Shown here piece after piece: positions 13,086-24,500 of a DNA stretch of 64,000 bases. The DNA lies in NCBI GenBank assembly GCA_037176725.1, contig JAZBRS010000076.1, forward strand, positions 119,617,001-119,681,000. Reading direction: 5' to 3'. The translations under genes and the position numbers were made by a program. The stretch is from Posidonia oceanica. Lineage: Eukaryota > Streptophyta > Magnoliopsida > Alismatales > Posidoniaceae. The first letter of the stretch is position 1. Every line of letters begins with the position of its first letter. The notes beneath the pieces are model-generated. The model made no database searches. It was not told the DNA's origin and was given only the letters and a program-made list of their open reading frames with translations.

Positions 13086-14536
13086 CAAACTATATTAACA
13101 GGAAAATAAATGAACAGTAAACGGCCGATGGCCGTGGGCACTGTAGCAGCAGGCTGCCAGCACCCGCGACCACCGGCACAGGGCTGCTGAGGAGGAGCAG
13201 GACGGCGGGGGAGGTGCTCCCGGAGCTGGCGGAGATAGGGCGGCGATCAGCGGAGGACGACGTGGCCTGGATCGCGCCGGAGCGCTCGCCGGAGTTCTGC
13301 AGAGACTTAGAGGCTTGGTCCGGCCGTTCGACGCAGCGGAGCTGCGTTCCGAAGACCGGAGGAGCCTCCTGGCGTCCGTGCAGAGCTGAGGGAGTCACCG
13401 GGGCAACATTCCGCTGGCCGGAGCGCCGTGAAGGCCGGAGAACTGTGCCGAAGAAGACGACCGGAGCGACGAACGGCGACGGAGCAGGAGGACTGGAAAC
13501 GCTATCCTAAAGGGTGGAGAAGCATCGCTGGAAGAAAAGAAGACTAAGGGAAGAAGATTTTACCTGATTCCGCGTCTGAGGTGTCCTCCCGACCTCAGCA
13601 GTTCCGGAGGTGGCCGGTGGGGGTCGTCCGGTCGCTGCGGGCGTCACCGGCTGCTCGCGAGGGCTGGAGCTGCTTCAGGGTGGTCTTCCGGAGCTTCCCA
13701 GATGATCAGACACGAGCTGTGGAGACCGGAGGGAAATTCGGCAGATCGTGGGTTCAGGGTGGCAGCCGGAGGCTGGGGGGAGTGTCTGCTGCTCGTCTGG
13801 TTGGATGGGACCCTCCGGGAGGTTGCTAGAGGTCTGGGGAGCGGTTCTGGATTGCTGGATGGGATTTCCGGAGAGTGTGGAGAAGATTTGGAACCTGGTT
13901 GATCTTCTGGTCAGTGGAGAAGACAGGTGTTTGTTGTGGAATTCTCGGTCTGTGGTGGATGGCCGGGTCTGATGTCTGGTGTTCTGGGAAGGTGGAGATC
14001 AGGGGATTACCTGGGTGGAGTTTGGGAGAAATCAGTGAACTGGGGTGAAGGGAATTCTGGAGTGGGTTGTGTTGGGTTCACAGGTGGAGTTTCAGGTGAT
14101 CTGAGGGTGATTTGGGATGGTTTCGGGGGTGGAATGGCCGGGAAATGGTGGGAAGGTATTGCTGGGTTACTGGGTGAGCTTGGGGGATCAAATGGGAGAG
14201 AAATTGGAGCTTGGACGGGGTTTGGGTTACTGGCAAAAGAGGAGAAGGATCTGCTGAAGATGGAGGAAGGAATTGGAGAAGGTTCTGATGGGGAAAGGCC
14301 CTGGAACTGGGGTCTCTCTCCGGGATGCCAAAGCACACTCTCAGACTCTCTCTCCCGGACTCTTCTCTCTGGGAATTGGAGGATGAAGTGGAAGAAGAAG
14401 GAGGTCGCTCAGGTGGAGAAGAAGCTCTGGAATTCTCTATTTTCTCTCGCAAATTTGCTGATTGCTAAGTGATGGGCTGTGCTACTCTCTCTCTGGATGA
14501 TCCAAAAGCCTGGTCGAAGGAAGGGAATTCTGGATG
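13086..14536 (-). other. GC-rich transcribed leader of LTR E, no gene
   Basis: This region is CCGG-rich (13110-13700) and then G-rich on the plus strand. Reading frames such as 13927-14472 reflect base composition only. It lies just downstream of the TATA-like box on the minus strand, so it would be the start of the element's RNA if that box is used. Confidence 0.5.
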
Positions 14537-14543
14537 CTTATAT
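14537..14543 (-). promoter_or_regulatory. TATA-like box of LTR E
   Basis: The minus strand reads GATATAAGC here, about 1.9 kb after the LTR start and at the edge of the GC-rich leader. It is the best TATA match I found in this LTR. Its use is an inference. Confidence 0.4.
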
Positions 14544-16445
14544 CAGGAGGAAAGCTGCCTGTGCGAGCGCTGGGATTTTGAATTCGACAGCGACGCACTG
14601 CAGCTGAGGAGATGGGTGCCGACGAGACGACGGGCATTGAATGCCTCCCGGAATCGGTGCTGAGATGGGAGAGAGTGGCGAGCTGCTGTGGATGATAAGA
14701 TGGAGGTTTCGAAATTTAAATGGTGGAGGGAGCACTGCAGCAGCTGTCGCGGGAGGAAAAATGGAGGAGAAAATGCAGAAGGTTGAGGAAGAAGAAGGAG
14801 AACGACGGGCTGGGCTGCGGGCCGAAAGAAAAAAGAAAAAGAAATGAAGAAGAAAGGGAGAGACGGGCTGAATTGGGCCCAGCAAGGAAAAAGAAGAAAA
14901 GAAAAATGAGAAGAAAGAAAGAAAGAGAGGGAAAAGAAAGGAAATAAAATTAGGAAAAATAGACTAAAAATAAATAAAAATACTAGAAAGGTTGTGTTGT
15001 GAATTAGGATTTTAATTAGATTTTTTAATGACCATTTTGGGTTGATTAGTGTGTTTTGGGCTTGATTAGGGTTTTAAGGTTTTGGTTTTGTTTTTAATTA
15101 GTTTTCACTTGATTAAATGTTTGTTAAACCCTTTTTAAATTATTTTAAAAATTGCGTTTCCCTTGTTAGATACTTAGGACATTGATTAGGATTTTTTAGG
15201 ATTTATTTTCGTATTAATCAGGATTGGTTTTAGGTTTTAAGTCTTAGTCTTCTAGGGTTTTCTTTTCTTAAGTCTTTCAAATTATGTTTTGATTTTCATT
15301 TGTTAATTTTTCTTGAAGTTTTTAGTTAGATTTTTCTAGTTTGATGGGGTGTTCTTAAGTCTTTTAAATGTGTTTTTCTTTTCCTTTTAATTAAGTTTTA
15401 ATTTGTTTTTTCTTAGGTTTGTTAGGTTAAGTCTTTTGCTTCTTTAATTACTTGTTTTAATGTTTGTTTTTTGATTTTTCTTTTTAAGGTTTGTTTTTTT
15501 TAATTCTTCTGATGGGGTTTTTACCTTTGGTGGGTTTTGATTTCATTTTAGTTTTTTCCTCGATTTTTCAGTGTTTTCTTTTGATTTGTTTTGCATTTTT
15601 TAGCTCACATGCTTGGTTTTCCTTTTAGCTTGATTTAGTTAAGTTTAGGTTTTTAATTGCTTGTTTAATGTTTTTTCATTGTTTTTCTTAGGGCTCTGAT
15701 TTGTTTCTTTCATGTTTTGGGGTTTTACAGATTTTTAGGGGTTTTTATGGATTTTTGCAAAAGAGAGAAAAGGAAAAGAGAAGGAGGAAAGAAATGGAAA
15801 AAAGAGGGAGATAAAAGGAAAAGAGATAGGTTGGAGGAAAATGATTGCTAAAATTCAGAAAAAATGCTAAAAATAAAGTAAAAATAGGGATAAGATAGAG
15901 GAAGGACAGAAGCACAGATGGGGCCCACAGCCAGACCAGAGAAAGGGTAAGAAGGGGATGAAAAGAGAGATGATAATCAGGAGAGAGAAAGGAGAGAGAA
16001 AACGATAATCCCGGAGAGAGAAAAGGATAATTTGGGTGAATGGAGGTCTTAAAGGTCTTGGAATGGGATGAAAATTGGTGAGTGGGCAATCTAGGGTTTG
16101 AGGTGTTGGTTCTGAAGTTTTGGTTTGGTTTCAAGAAGGTTTTGGAGGGGTCTTAAGGTGTAGAAAAAGGGGAGTTTTGCCTAGGTTTTCTGGGGTTTTT
16201 GGGAATGGTCTAGGTTTGGAAATTTCTAGGTTCTTGGGTAGGCTTGCTAAGTGGGTGTTGGTGGGTTTTCCTATGGATTTTGGTCAGGTTTTGAGCTTGG
16301 GAAGAGGGGTAAAGGCTTAGGTCAAGTTTGCTTGATTTTGAAGGGTAAAGAAGAGGGTTAGGGTTTGGTTTGGGTTTAGGTTTGAGTCCAGCAATCACTA
16401 GGAGGGCTCCAAGTGGTCCAAGCCTGCCAAGATGGGGTGTCAACA

Positions 16446-16457
16446 GATGCCCCTCCC
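16446..16457 (-). promoter_or_regulatory. Polypurine tract of element E, within a long hairpin
   Basis: On the minus strand GGGAGGGGCATC directly precedes the LTR start TGTTGACA, the usual arrangement of a second-strand primer. The tract lies between the arms of nested inverted repeats: 16431-16444 (GATGGGGTGTCAAC) pairs with 16494-16512 (the same arm interrupted by 5 bases), 16455-16462 (CCCTGAGC) pairs with 16487-16494 (GCTCAGGG), and AGCGG at 16470-16474 pairs with CCGCT at 16482-16486. Confidence 0.75.
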
Positions 16458-16989
16458 TGAGCAAGGTCAAGCGGAGCGAGGCCGCTGCTCAGGGTTGACA
16501 AGACACCCCATCTGACCGGTGGGAGCAGCGGTTTGCTATGGGCGTGAGCTACTTATTCGGCGGATGCGCCGAAAATCGTAGCCCGTTGCCGCAACGCAAG
16601 ATGCAGGGTGCAGATGGATGATGCTAAGTGTGTAATGCATGCTGATGCAAATGCAATGCAAGAGTTAGTACAAAAGTTAGCCAAATAAAGAAAAATACTG
16701 ATGCTGTGCAAGTGACGCCGATGATACTAAAGTAGTATGCAGTGCTAGCTGAGAAAATGCAGAGATGATGCAAGAGAAAATGCTAAAAGGACGCGATGTG
16801 GCGCAAGGATCTAGCAGGAAGGCCGGACTCACGTGACAAAGCAAAGAAAAACAGGGTGCAGCTCGTCCCCGCCCGGGGAGCAAGCTAGCAGAAGAGAAAA
16901 GAGGGGTGCGAGGGGAGAGAGGCCAACTCTCGTATCGTAAAAAAAGGAGGTGCATGACTTTGCCTTCCTGGGGCAAGGCCACGCCAAAA

Positions 16990-17862
16990 AAGGTGATAAG
17001 GTGACGGGCTTATCGTCCGGATAGTTTACGGTCCTATCAACCGGGAGTGATAGTTTAGGTTATCAGCCTAGAGCGATAGTTTAGGTTATCAGCCTGGAGT
17101 GATAGTTTAGGTTATCAGCCTAGAGTGATAGTTTAGGTTATCAGCCTAGAGCAGTTGTGAGTGATAGTTACTGGATATCAGCCGTATAACATGGTTGTGT
17201 GGGATAGTTTACAGTCCTATCAACTGGCGGATAGTTTACAGACCTATCAACTGGTGGATAGTTTACAAACCTATCAACTGGCGAATAGTTTACAGACCTA
17301 TCAACTAGAAGCCACAAACCATAAGTGATAGTTACTGGGTATCAGCCGTATAACGCAAATGCTGGATAGTTTACAGTCCTATCAACTGGAGCGATAGTTT
17401 ACAGGCCTATCAACTGGCGGATAGTTTACAGTCCTATCAACTGGCGGATAGTTTACAGTCCTATCAACTGGAAACGGCATTGCGAGGGACAGTTACTGGG
17501 TGTCAGCCGTATAACATGATTGCGCGTGATAGTTTAGGATATCAGCCTAGCGATAGTTTACAGTCCTATCAACTGGAACGATAGTTTACAGTCCTATCAA
17601 CTGGCGGATAGTTTACAGGCCTATCAACTGGAACGCGCAATGATGAGGGATAGTTACTGGATATCAGCCGTATAATGCAATTGCTGGTGATAGTTTAGGA
17701 TATCAGCCTAGCGATAGTTTACAGTCCTATCAACTGGTGGATAGTTTACAGACCTATCAACTGGCGGATAGTTTACAGACCTATCAACTGGAAACCGCAA
17801 TTGCAAGGGACAGTTACTGGATGTCAGCCGTATAACACAACTGTGGGCCAACCATGGATCAG
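16990..17862. repeat. 27-bp minisatellite in a 161-bp higher-order unit
   Basis: The unit GATAGTTTACAGTCCTATCA plus ACTGGCG repeats at about 27 bp (for example starts at 17419 and 17446). Every few units it is broken by a longer variant containing CAGCCGTATAA, located near 17181, 17345, 17506, 17667 and 17827, a spacing of 160-164 bp. The first part (17040-17160) is a related GATAGTTTAGGTTATCAGCC variant. Confidence 0.9.
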
Positions 17863-18142
17863 CCCAGATGATAGTTTAGGTTATCAGCCTGAGAGTGCTT
17901 GATTGTTGATAGTTTAGGATATCAGCCTGAGAGTGCTTGATTGTTGATAGTTTAGGATATCAGCCTGAGAGTGCTTGATTGTTGATAGTTTAGGATATCA
18001 GCCTGAGAGTGTTTGATTGTTTGATAGTTTAGGAAATCAGCCTGAGAGTGCTTGATTGTTTGATAGTTTAGGATATCAGCCTGAGAGTGCTTCATTGTTT
18101 GATAGTTTAGGATATCAGCCTGAGAGTGCTTGATTGTTTGAT
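17863..18142. repeat. 38-40-bp minisatellite
   Basis: About seven copies of a unit containing GATAGTTTAGGATATCAGCC and then TGAGAGTGCTTGATTGTT follow one another (for example CAGCCTGAGAG at 17885 and 17923). It shares the GATAGTTTAG word with the neighbouring 27-bp array, so the two probably have a common origin. Confidence 0.9.
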
Positions 18143-18574
18143 AAGAGGGGATGAGATAATGATGAGAGGCTATTGCTAAAGAGGGGGATGAGATCATGAT
18201 GAGAATTATTGCTAAAGAGGGGGATGAGATCATGATGAGAGCTATTGATAAAGAGGGGGTGAGATCATGATGAGAGTTATTGCTAAAGAGGGGGATGAGA
18301 TCATGATGAGAAAGAGGGGGTGAGGTAATGATGAGATAAAGAGGGGGTGAGGTAATGATGAGATAAAGAGGGGGTGAGGTAATGATGAGAGCTATTGCTA
18401 AAGAGGGGGACGAGATCATGATGAGAGCTATTGCTAAAGAGGGGGATGAGATCATGATGAGAGCTATTGATAAAGAGGGGGTGAGATCATGATGAGAGCT
18501 ATTGCTAAAGAGGGGGATGAGATCATGATGAGAAAGAGGGGATGAGGTAATGATGAGAATGATTGATTGATAAG
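18143..18574. repeat. About 35-bp GATGAGATCATGATGAG minisatellite
   Basis: Repeats of GATGAGATCATGATGAG, then AGCTATTGCTAAAGAGGG, in two length variants. On the minus strand it gives a low-complexity frame rich in Leu, Ile and Ser (part of 17952-18692), which I do not call a gene. The 68-bp satellite starts immediately to the right. Confidence 0.9.
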
Positions 18575-21500
18575 ATATCCCACTTGCTTGCATCCACGGT
18601 CGAGGACAAGCCTCCCTCGCGCGTCTTTGTTCTGGAAGAACGGAGTCCCACCTGCTTGCTTCCTCGGTAGAGGACAAGCCTCTCTCGAGCATCTTCGTTC
18701 TAGACGGACGGAGTCCCGCCTGCTTGCTTCCTTGGTCGAGGACAAGCCTCTCTCACGCGTCTTCGATCTGGACAGACGGTGTCCTGCCTCCTTGCTTCCT
18801 TGGTCGAGGACAAGCCTCTCTCGTGCGTCTTCGTTCTGGACGGACGGAGTCCCATCTGCTTGCTTCCTTAGTCGAGGACAAGCTTCCATGCGCATCTTCG
18901 TTCCGGACGGATGGTGTCCCGCCTGCTTACTTCCTTGGTCGAGGACCAGCCTCTCTCACGCGTCTTCGTTCCGGATGGACGGAGTCCCGCCCGCTTGCAT
19001 CCTCGATCGAGGACAAGCTCCACTCGTGCGTCTTCGTTCCGGACAGACGGAGTCCCACTGCACGCTTCATCGGTCGTGGACAAGCTTCTCTCGCGTGTCT
19101 TCGTTGCGGATGGACGAAATCCAGCCTACTTGCTTCCTCGGTTGAGGACAAGCCTTAATCATGCATCTTCGTTCTGGACGGACGGAGTCCCCTCTGCTTG
19201 CTTCTTTTGTCGAGGACAAGCCTCCTCGCGCGTCTTCGTTCTGGATGGACGGAGTACCGCCTGCTTGCATCCTCGATCGAGGACAAGCCTCCCTCGCGCA
19301 TCTTCGTTCTGGACGGACGGAGTCCCACCTGCTTGCTTCCTCGGTCGAGGAGAAGCCTCTCTCGCGCGTCATCGTTGTGGACGGACGGAGTCCCACCTGC
19401 TTGCTTCCTCGGTTGAGGACAAGCCTCCCTCGCGTGTCTTCGTGTCGGACAAACGGAGTCCCACATGCTTGCTTCCTCAGTCGAGGACGAGCCTCTCTCG
19501 CGCATCTTCGTTCCAGACGGACGGAGTCCTGCCTGCTTGCTTCCTTGGTCAAGGACATGCCTCTCTCAGGCGTCTTCGTTCTGGACGGACGGAGTCCTGC
19601 CTGCTTGCTACCTCAATCGAGGACAAGCTTCTCTCGCACGTCTTCGTTCCGGACAGACGGAGTCCCACCTGCTTGCTTCTTCGGTTGAGGACAAGCCTCT
19701 CTCGCGCGTCTTTGTTCCGGACAAACCGAGTCCCGCCTACAAGCTTCTTCGGTCGTGGACTTGCCTCCCTCACGCATCTTCATTCTGGACAGACGGAGTC
19801 CTGCCTGCTTGCTTCCTCGGTCGAGGACAAGCCTCTATCGCGCGTCCTCGTTCTGGTCGGACAGAGTCCCGCCTGCTTGCTTCCTCGGTCGAGGGCGAAT
19901 CTCACCCACGCGTATTCGTTCCGGACGGATAGAATCTGGCTAGCCTACCTCCTCGGTCGAGGACAAGCCTTTCTCGTGCGTCCTCGTCCTGGACGGACGG
20001 AGTCCCATCTGCTTGCTTCCGCAGTCGAGGACAAGCTTCCTCACGAGTCATCATTCTAGACGGACGGAGTCCCGCCTGCTTGCTTCCTCGGTCGAGGACA
20101 AGCCTCCCTGGTGCGTCTTCATTCCAGACGGACGGAGTCCTGCCTGCATGCTTCCTCGGTCGAGGACAAGTCTCTCTCACGCATCTTCGTTACGGACGGA
20201 CAGAATCCCGCTTGCTTGCTTCCTCGGTCGAGGACAAGCCTCTCTCGTGCGTCTTCGTTCCGAACGGATGGAATCCCATCTGCTTGCTTCCACAGTCGAG
20301 GACAAGCTTCCTCGCACGTCTTTGCTCCAGAAGGACGGAGTCCCGCCTGCTTGCTTCCTTGGTCGAGGACATGCCTCTCTCGCGCATCTTCGTTTCGGAC
20401 GGACGGTGTCCCGCCTGCTTGCTTCCTCGATCGTGGACAAGCCCCACTCGTGCGTCTACGTTCCGGACGGACGGAGTCTCGCCTGCTTGCCTCCTCGGTC
20501 GAGGACATGCTTCTCTCGCGTGTCTTCATTGTGGATGGACGATATCCGGCCTACTTGCTTCCTCGGTCATGGGCAAGCCTCTCTCATGCATCTTCGTTCT
20601 GGACGGACGAAGTCCCCTCTACTTGCATCTTTAGTCGAGGACAAGCCTCCTCGTGCGTCTTCGTTCCGGACGGACGGTGTCCCGCCTGCTTGCTTCCTCG
20701 ATCGAGGACAACCCTCCCTCGCGCGTCTTCGTTCTAGACGGACGGAGTCCTGCCTGCTTGCTTCCTCGGTCGAGGACAAATCTCTCTCACGCGTTTTCGT
20801 TACGGACGGTCAGAATCCCGCTTTCTTGCTTCTTCGGTCGAGGACAAGCCTCTCTCGTCCATCTTCGTTCTGGACGGAGGGAGTGCCATCTGCTTGCTTC
20901 CTCAGTCGAGGACAAGCTTCCTCGCACGTCTTCGTTCCGGACGGACGGAGTCCCGCCTGCTTGCTTACTTGGTCGTGGACCATCCTCTCTCACGCGTCTT
21001 CATTCCGGACGGACGGAGTCCCGCCTGCTTGCTTCCTCAATCGAGGACAAGCCCCACTTGTGCGTCTTCGTTTCGGACGGACGGAGTCCCGCCTGCTTGC
21101 CTCATCGGTCGAGGACAAGCTTCTCTCGCGTGTCTTCGTTGCGAATGGACGAAATCCAGCCTACTTGCTTCCTCAGTCGAGGACAAGCCTCTCTCATGCA
21201 TCTTCGTTCTAGACGAACGGAGTCCCCTCTGCTTGCTTCTTTAGTCGAGGACAAGCCTCCTCGCACGTCTTCGTTCAGGACGGACAGAGTACCGCCTGTT
21301 TGCTTCCACGATCGAGGAGAAGCCACCCTCGCATGTCTTCGTTCTGGACGGACGGAGTCCCGCCTGCTTGCTTCCTTGGTCGAGGACAAGCCTCTCTCGC
21401 ATGTCATCGATCCGGACGGACGGAGTCCCACCTGCTTGCATACACGGTTGAGGACAAGCCTCCCTCGCACGTCTTTGTACCGGACAAACGGAGTCCCGCC

Positions 21501-24500
21501 TGCTTACTTCCTCGGTAGAGGACGAACCTCTCTCGAGCATCTTCATTCTAGACGGACGGAGTCCCGCCTGCTTGCTTCCTTGGTCGAGGACAAGCCTCTC
21601 TCACACGTCTTCGATCTGGACAAACGGTGTCCTGCCTGCTTGCTTCCTCGGTCGAGGACAGGCCACTCTCGCGCATCTTCGTTCGAGACAGACGGAGTCC
21701 CGCATGCTTGCTTGTTCTGTTGAGGACAAGCCTCTCTCGCACGTCTTCGTTCCGGACAGACGGAGTCCCGCCTACGAGCTTCTTCGGTCGAGGACATGCC
21801 TCCCTTGCGCGTCTTCGTTCCGGACAGACGGAGTCCCGCCTGCTTGCTTCCTCGGTCGAGGACAAGCCTCTCTCGCACGTCTTCGTTCCGGATGGACAGA
21901 GTCCCACCTGCTTGCTTCCTCGGTCGAGGACTAATCTCTCTCACGCGTATTCATTACGGACGGACAGAATCCCGCTTGCTTGCTTCCTCAGTCGAGGACA
22001 AGCCTCTCTCGTGCGTCTTCGTTCTTGACGGACGGAGTCCCATCTGCTTGCTTCCTCAGTCGAGGACAAGCTTCCTCGCGCGTCTTCGTTCTGGACGGAC
22101 GGAGTCCCGCTTGCGTGCTTCCTTGGTCGTGGACCAGCCTCTCTCACGCGTCTTCGTTCCAACCGGACAGAGTCCCACCTGCTTGCTTCCTTGATCGTGG
22201 ACAAGCCCCACTCGTTCGTCTTCGTTCTGGACGGACGGAGTCCCACCTGCTTGCTTCATCGGTCGAGGACAAGCTTCTCTCGCTTGTCTTCGTTGCGGAT
22301 GGACGAAATCCAGCCTACTTGCTTCCTCGGTCGAGGACAAGCCTCTCTCATGCATCTTCGTTCTGGATGGACGGAGTCCCCTCTGCTTGCTTCTTTAGTC
22401 GTGGACAAGCCTCCTCGCGCGTCTTCTTTCTGGACGGACGGAGTACCGCCTGCATGCTTCCCCGTTAGGGGACAAGCCTCCCTCGCGCGTCATCGTTCTA
22501 GACGGACGGAATCCCACCTGCTTGCTTCCTCGGTCGAGGACATGCCTCTCTCACGCGTCTTCGTTCTGGTTGGACGGTGTCCTGCCTGCTTGCATCCTCG
22601 GTCGAGGACATGCCTCTCTCGTGCAACTTCGTTCCGGACAGACGAATTCCCACCTGCTTGCGTCTTCGGTTGAGGACAAGCCTCTCTCACGTGTCTTTGT
22701 TCTGGACAGACGGAGTCCCGCCTACTTGCTTCTTCGGTCGAGGAGTTGCCTCCCTCGCGTGTCTTCGTTCCGGACAGACGGAGTCCCGCCTGCTTGCTTC
22801 CTCGGTCGAGGACAAGCCTCTATCGCGCGTTCTCGCTCCAGACGGACAGAGTCCCGCCAGCTTGCTTCCTCGGTCGAGGGCAAATCTCACTCACGTGTAT
22901 TCGTTCTGGACGGACAGAATCCGGCTTGCTTGCCTCCTCGGTCGAGGACAAGCCTTTCTCGTGCGTCTTCGTTCTGGATGGACGGAGTCCCATCTGCATG
23001 CTTCCTCAGTCGAGGACAAGCTTCCCCGTGCATCTTCGTTTCGGACGGACGGAGTCCCGCCTTGCTTCCCCGGTCGAGGACAAGCCTCCCTCGTGCGTCT
23101 TCGTTTCGGACGGACGAAGTCCCGCCTGCTTGCTTCCTCGGTCGAGGACAAGCCTCTCTCGTGCGTCTTCGTTCTGGACGGACGGAGTCCCACCTGCTAC
23201 CTTCCTCGATCGAGGACTACCCTATCTCGCGCATCTTCGTTCCAAACGGACGGAGTCCCGCCAGCTTGCTTCCTTGGTCGAGGATAAGCCTCTCTCGCGT
23301 GTCTTCGTTCCGGACGGACGAACTCCAGCCTGCTTGCTTCCTCGATTGAGGACTAGCCCCACTTGCGCGTCTTCGTTCCGGACGGACGGAGTCCTGCCTG
23401 CTTGCTTCCTCGGTCATGGACAAGCCTCTCTCGCGAATCTACGTTCCGAACAGACGGAGTCCCGCCAGCTTGCTTCATCGGTTGAGGACTAGCCTCTCTT
23501 ACGTGTCTTCGTTCCGGACGAACGGAGTCCCGCCTACTAGCTTCTTCGGTCGAGGACATGCCTCCCCCGCGCGTCCTCATTCCAGACAGACAGAGTCCCT
23601 CCTGCTTGCTTCCTCGGTCGAGGAAAAGCCTCTGTCGCACATCTTCGTTCCGCACGGACAGAGTCCCGCCTACTTGCTTCCCTGGTCGAGGACAAATCTC
23701 TCTCACGCGTATTCATTACGGACGGACGGAATCCCGCTTGCTTGCTTCCTTGGTCGAGGACAAGCCTCACTCGTGCGTCTCCGTTCTGGATGGATGGAGT
23801 CCCATCTACTTGCTGCCTCAATCGAGGACAAGCTTCCTCGCGCGTCTTCGCTCCGGACGGACGGTGTCCCGCCTGCTTTCTTCCTTGGTCGAGCACAAGC
23901 CTCTCTCACGAGTCTTCGTTCCGAACGGATGGAGTCCCGCCTGCTTGCTTCCTCGATCGAGGACAAGCCCCACTCGTGCGTCTTCGTTCCGGACGGACGG
24001 AGTCCCGCCTGCTTGCTTCCTCGGTCGAGGACAAGCTTCTCTCGCGTGTCTTCGTTGCGGACGGACGAAATCCAGCCTACTTGCTTCCTCGATCGAGGAC
24101 AAGCCTCTCTCATGCAACTTCGTTCTGGACGGATGGAGTCCCCTCTGCTTGCTTCTTTAGTCGAGGACAAGCCTCCTCGCGCGTCTTCGTTCCGGACAGA
24201 CGGAGTCCCGCCTGCTTGCTTCCTCGGTCGAGGACAAGCTTCTCTCGCTTGTCTTCGTTGCGGACGGACGAAATCCAGCCTACTTGCTTCCTTGGTCGAG
24301 GACAAGCCTCTCTCATGCAACTTCGTTCTGGACGGACGGAGTCCCCTCTGCTTGCTTCTTTAGTCGAGGACAAGCCTCCTCGCGCGTCTTCGTTCCGGAC
24401 GGACGGAGTCCCGCCTGCTTGCTTCCTCGGTCAAGGACAAGCCTCCCTTGCGCGTCTACGCTCCGGACGGATGGAGTCCCGCCTGCTTGCTTCCTCGGTC

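Larger units (their letters stand above)
10491..16445 (-). mobile_element. LTR E, 3' LTR about 5.96 kb long, Ty3/gypsy (Tat/Ogre-like)
   Basis: On the minus strand the repeat starts TGTTGACACCCC at 16445 and ends GATTGCTACA at 10491, so it has the usual TG...CA ends. A purine-rich tract (GGGAGGGGCATC on the minus strand) lies just outside the start, which identifies this as a 3' LTR with the element body to the right. The satellite resumes exactly at its other end. Its first 1.49 kb (14953-16445) match LTR E' at 1-1499. A TATA-like box is at 14537-14543, which would give a U3 of about 1.9 kb and an R-U5 of about 4 kb. The very long LTR and the conserved U5 block at 10788-10860 fit the Tat/Ogre group of Ty3/gypsy elements; this is an inference from structure. 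Confidence 0.75.
16446..18574 (-). mobile_element. Internal 3' region of element E, truncated by satellite
   Basis: This is the DNA that would lie between pol and the 3' LTR of minus-oriented element E. It holds the polypurine tract, about 500 bp of non-repetitive sequence (16513-16990) with no gene, and three consecutive minisatellites. No pol, primer-binding site or 5' LTR follows. At about 18575 it passes straight into the 68-bp satellite, so the element is truncated. Tandem repeats in the 3' untranslated part are an established feature of Tat-group elements. The element label itself is inferred from the adjacent LTR. Confidence 0.65.

Noticed and set aside
13927..14472. 181-codon Gly/Trp-rich frame in LTR E
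   Set aside because: Follows G-rich composition of the LTR leader and has no recognisable domain.
10485..18582. CCAGC and CCCAC as a target site duplication of element E
   Set aside because: They differ at two of five positions, both come from the satellite consensus, and the right side is not an LTR edge.
17952..18692. 246-codon minus-strand frame rich in Leu, Ile and Ser
   Set aside because: Low-complexity translation of two minisatellites, running into the satellite.
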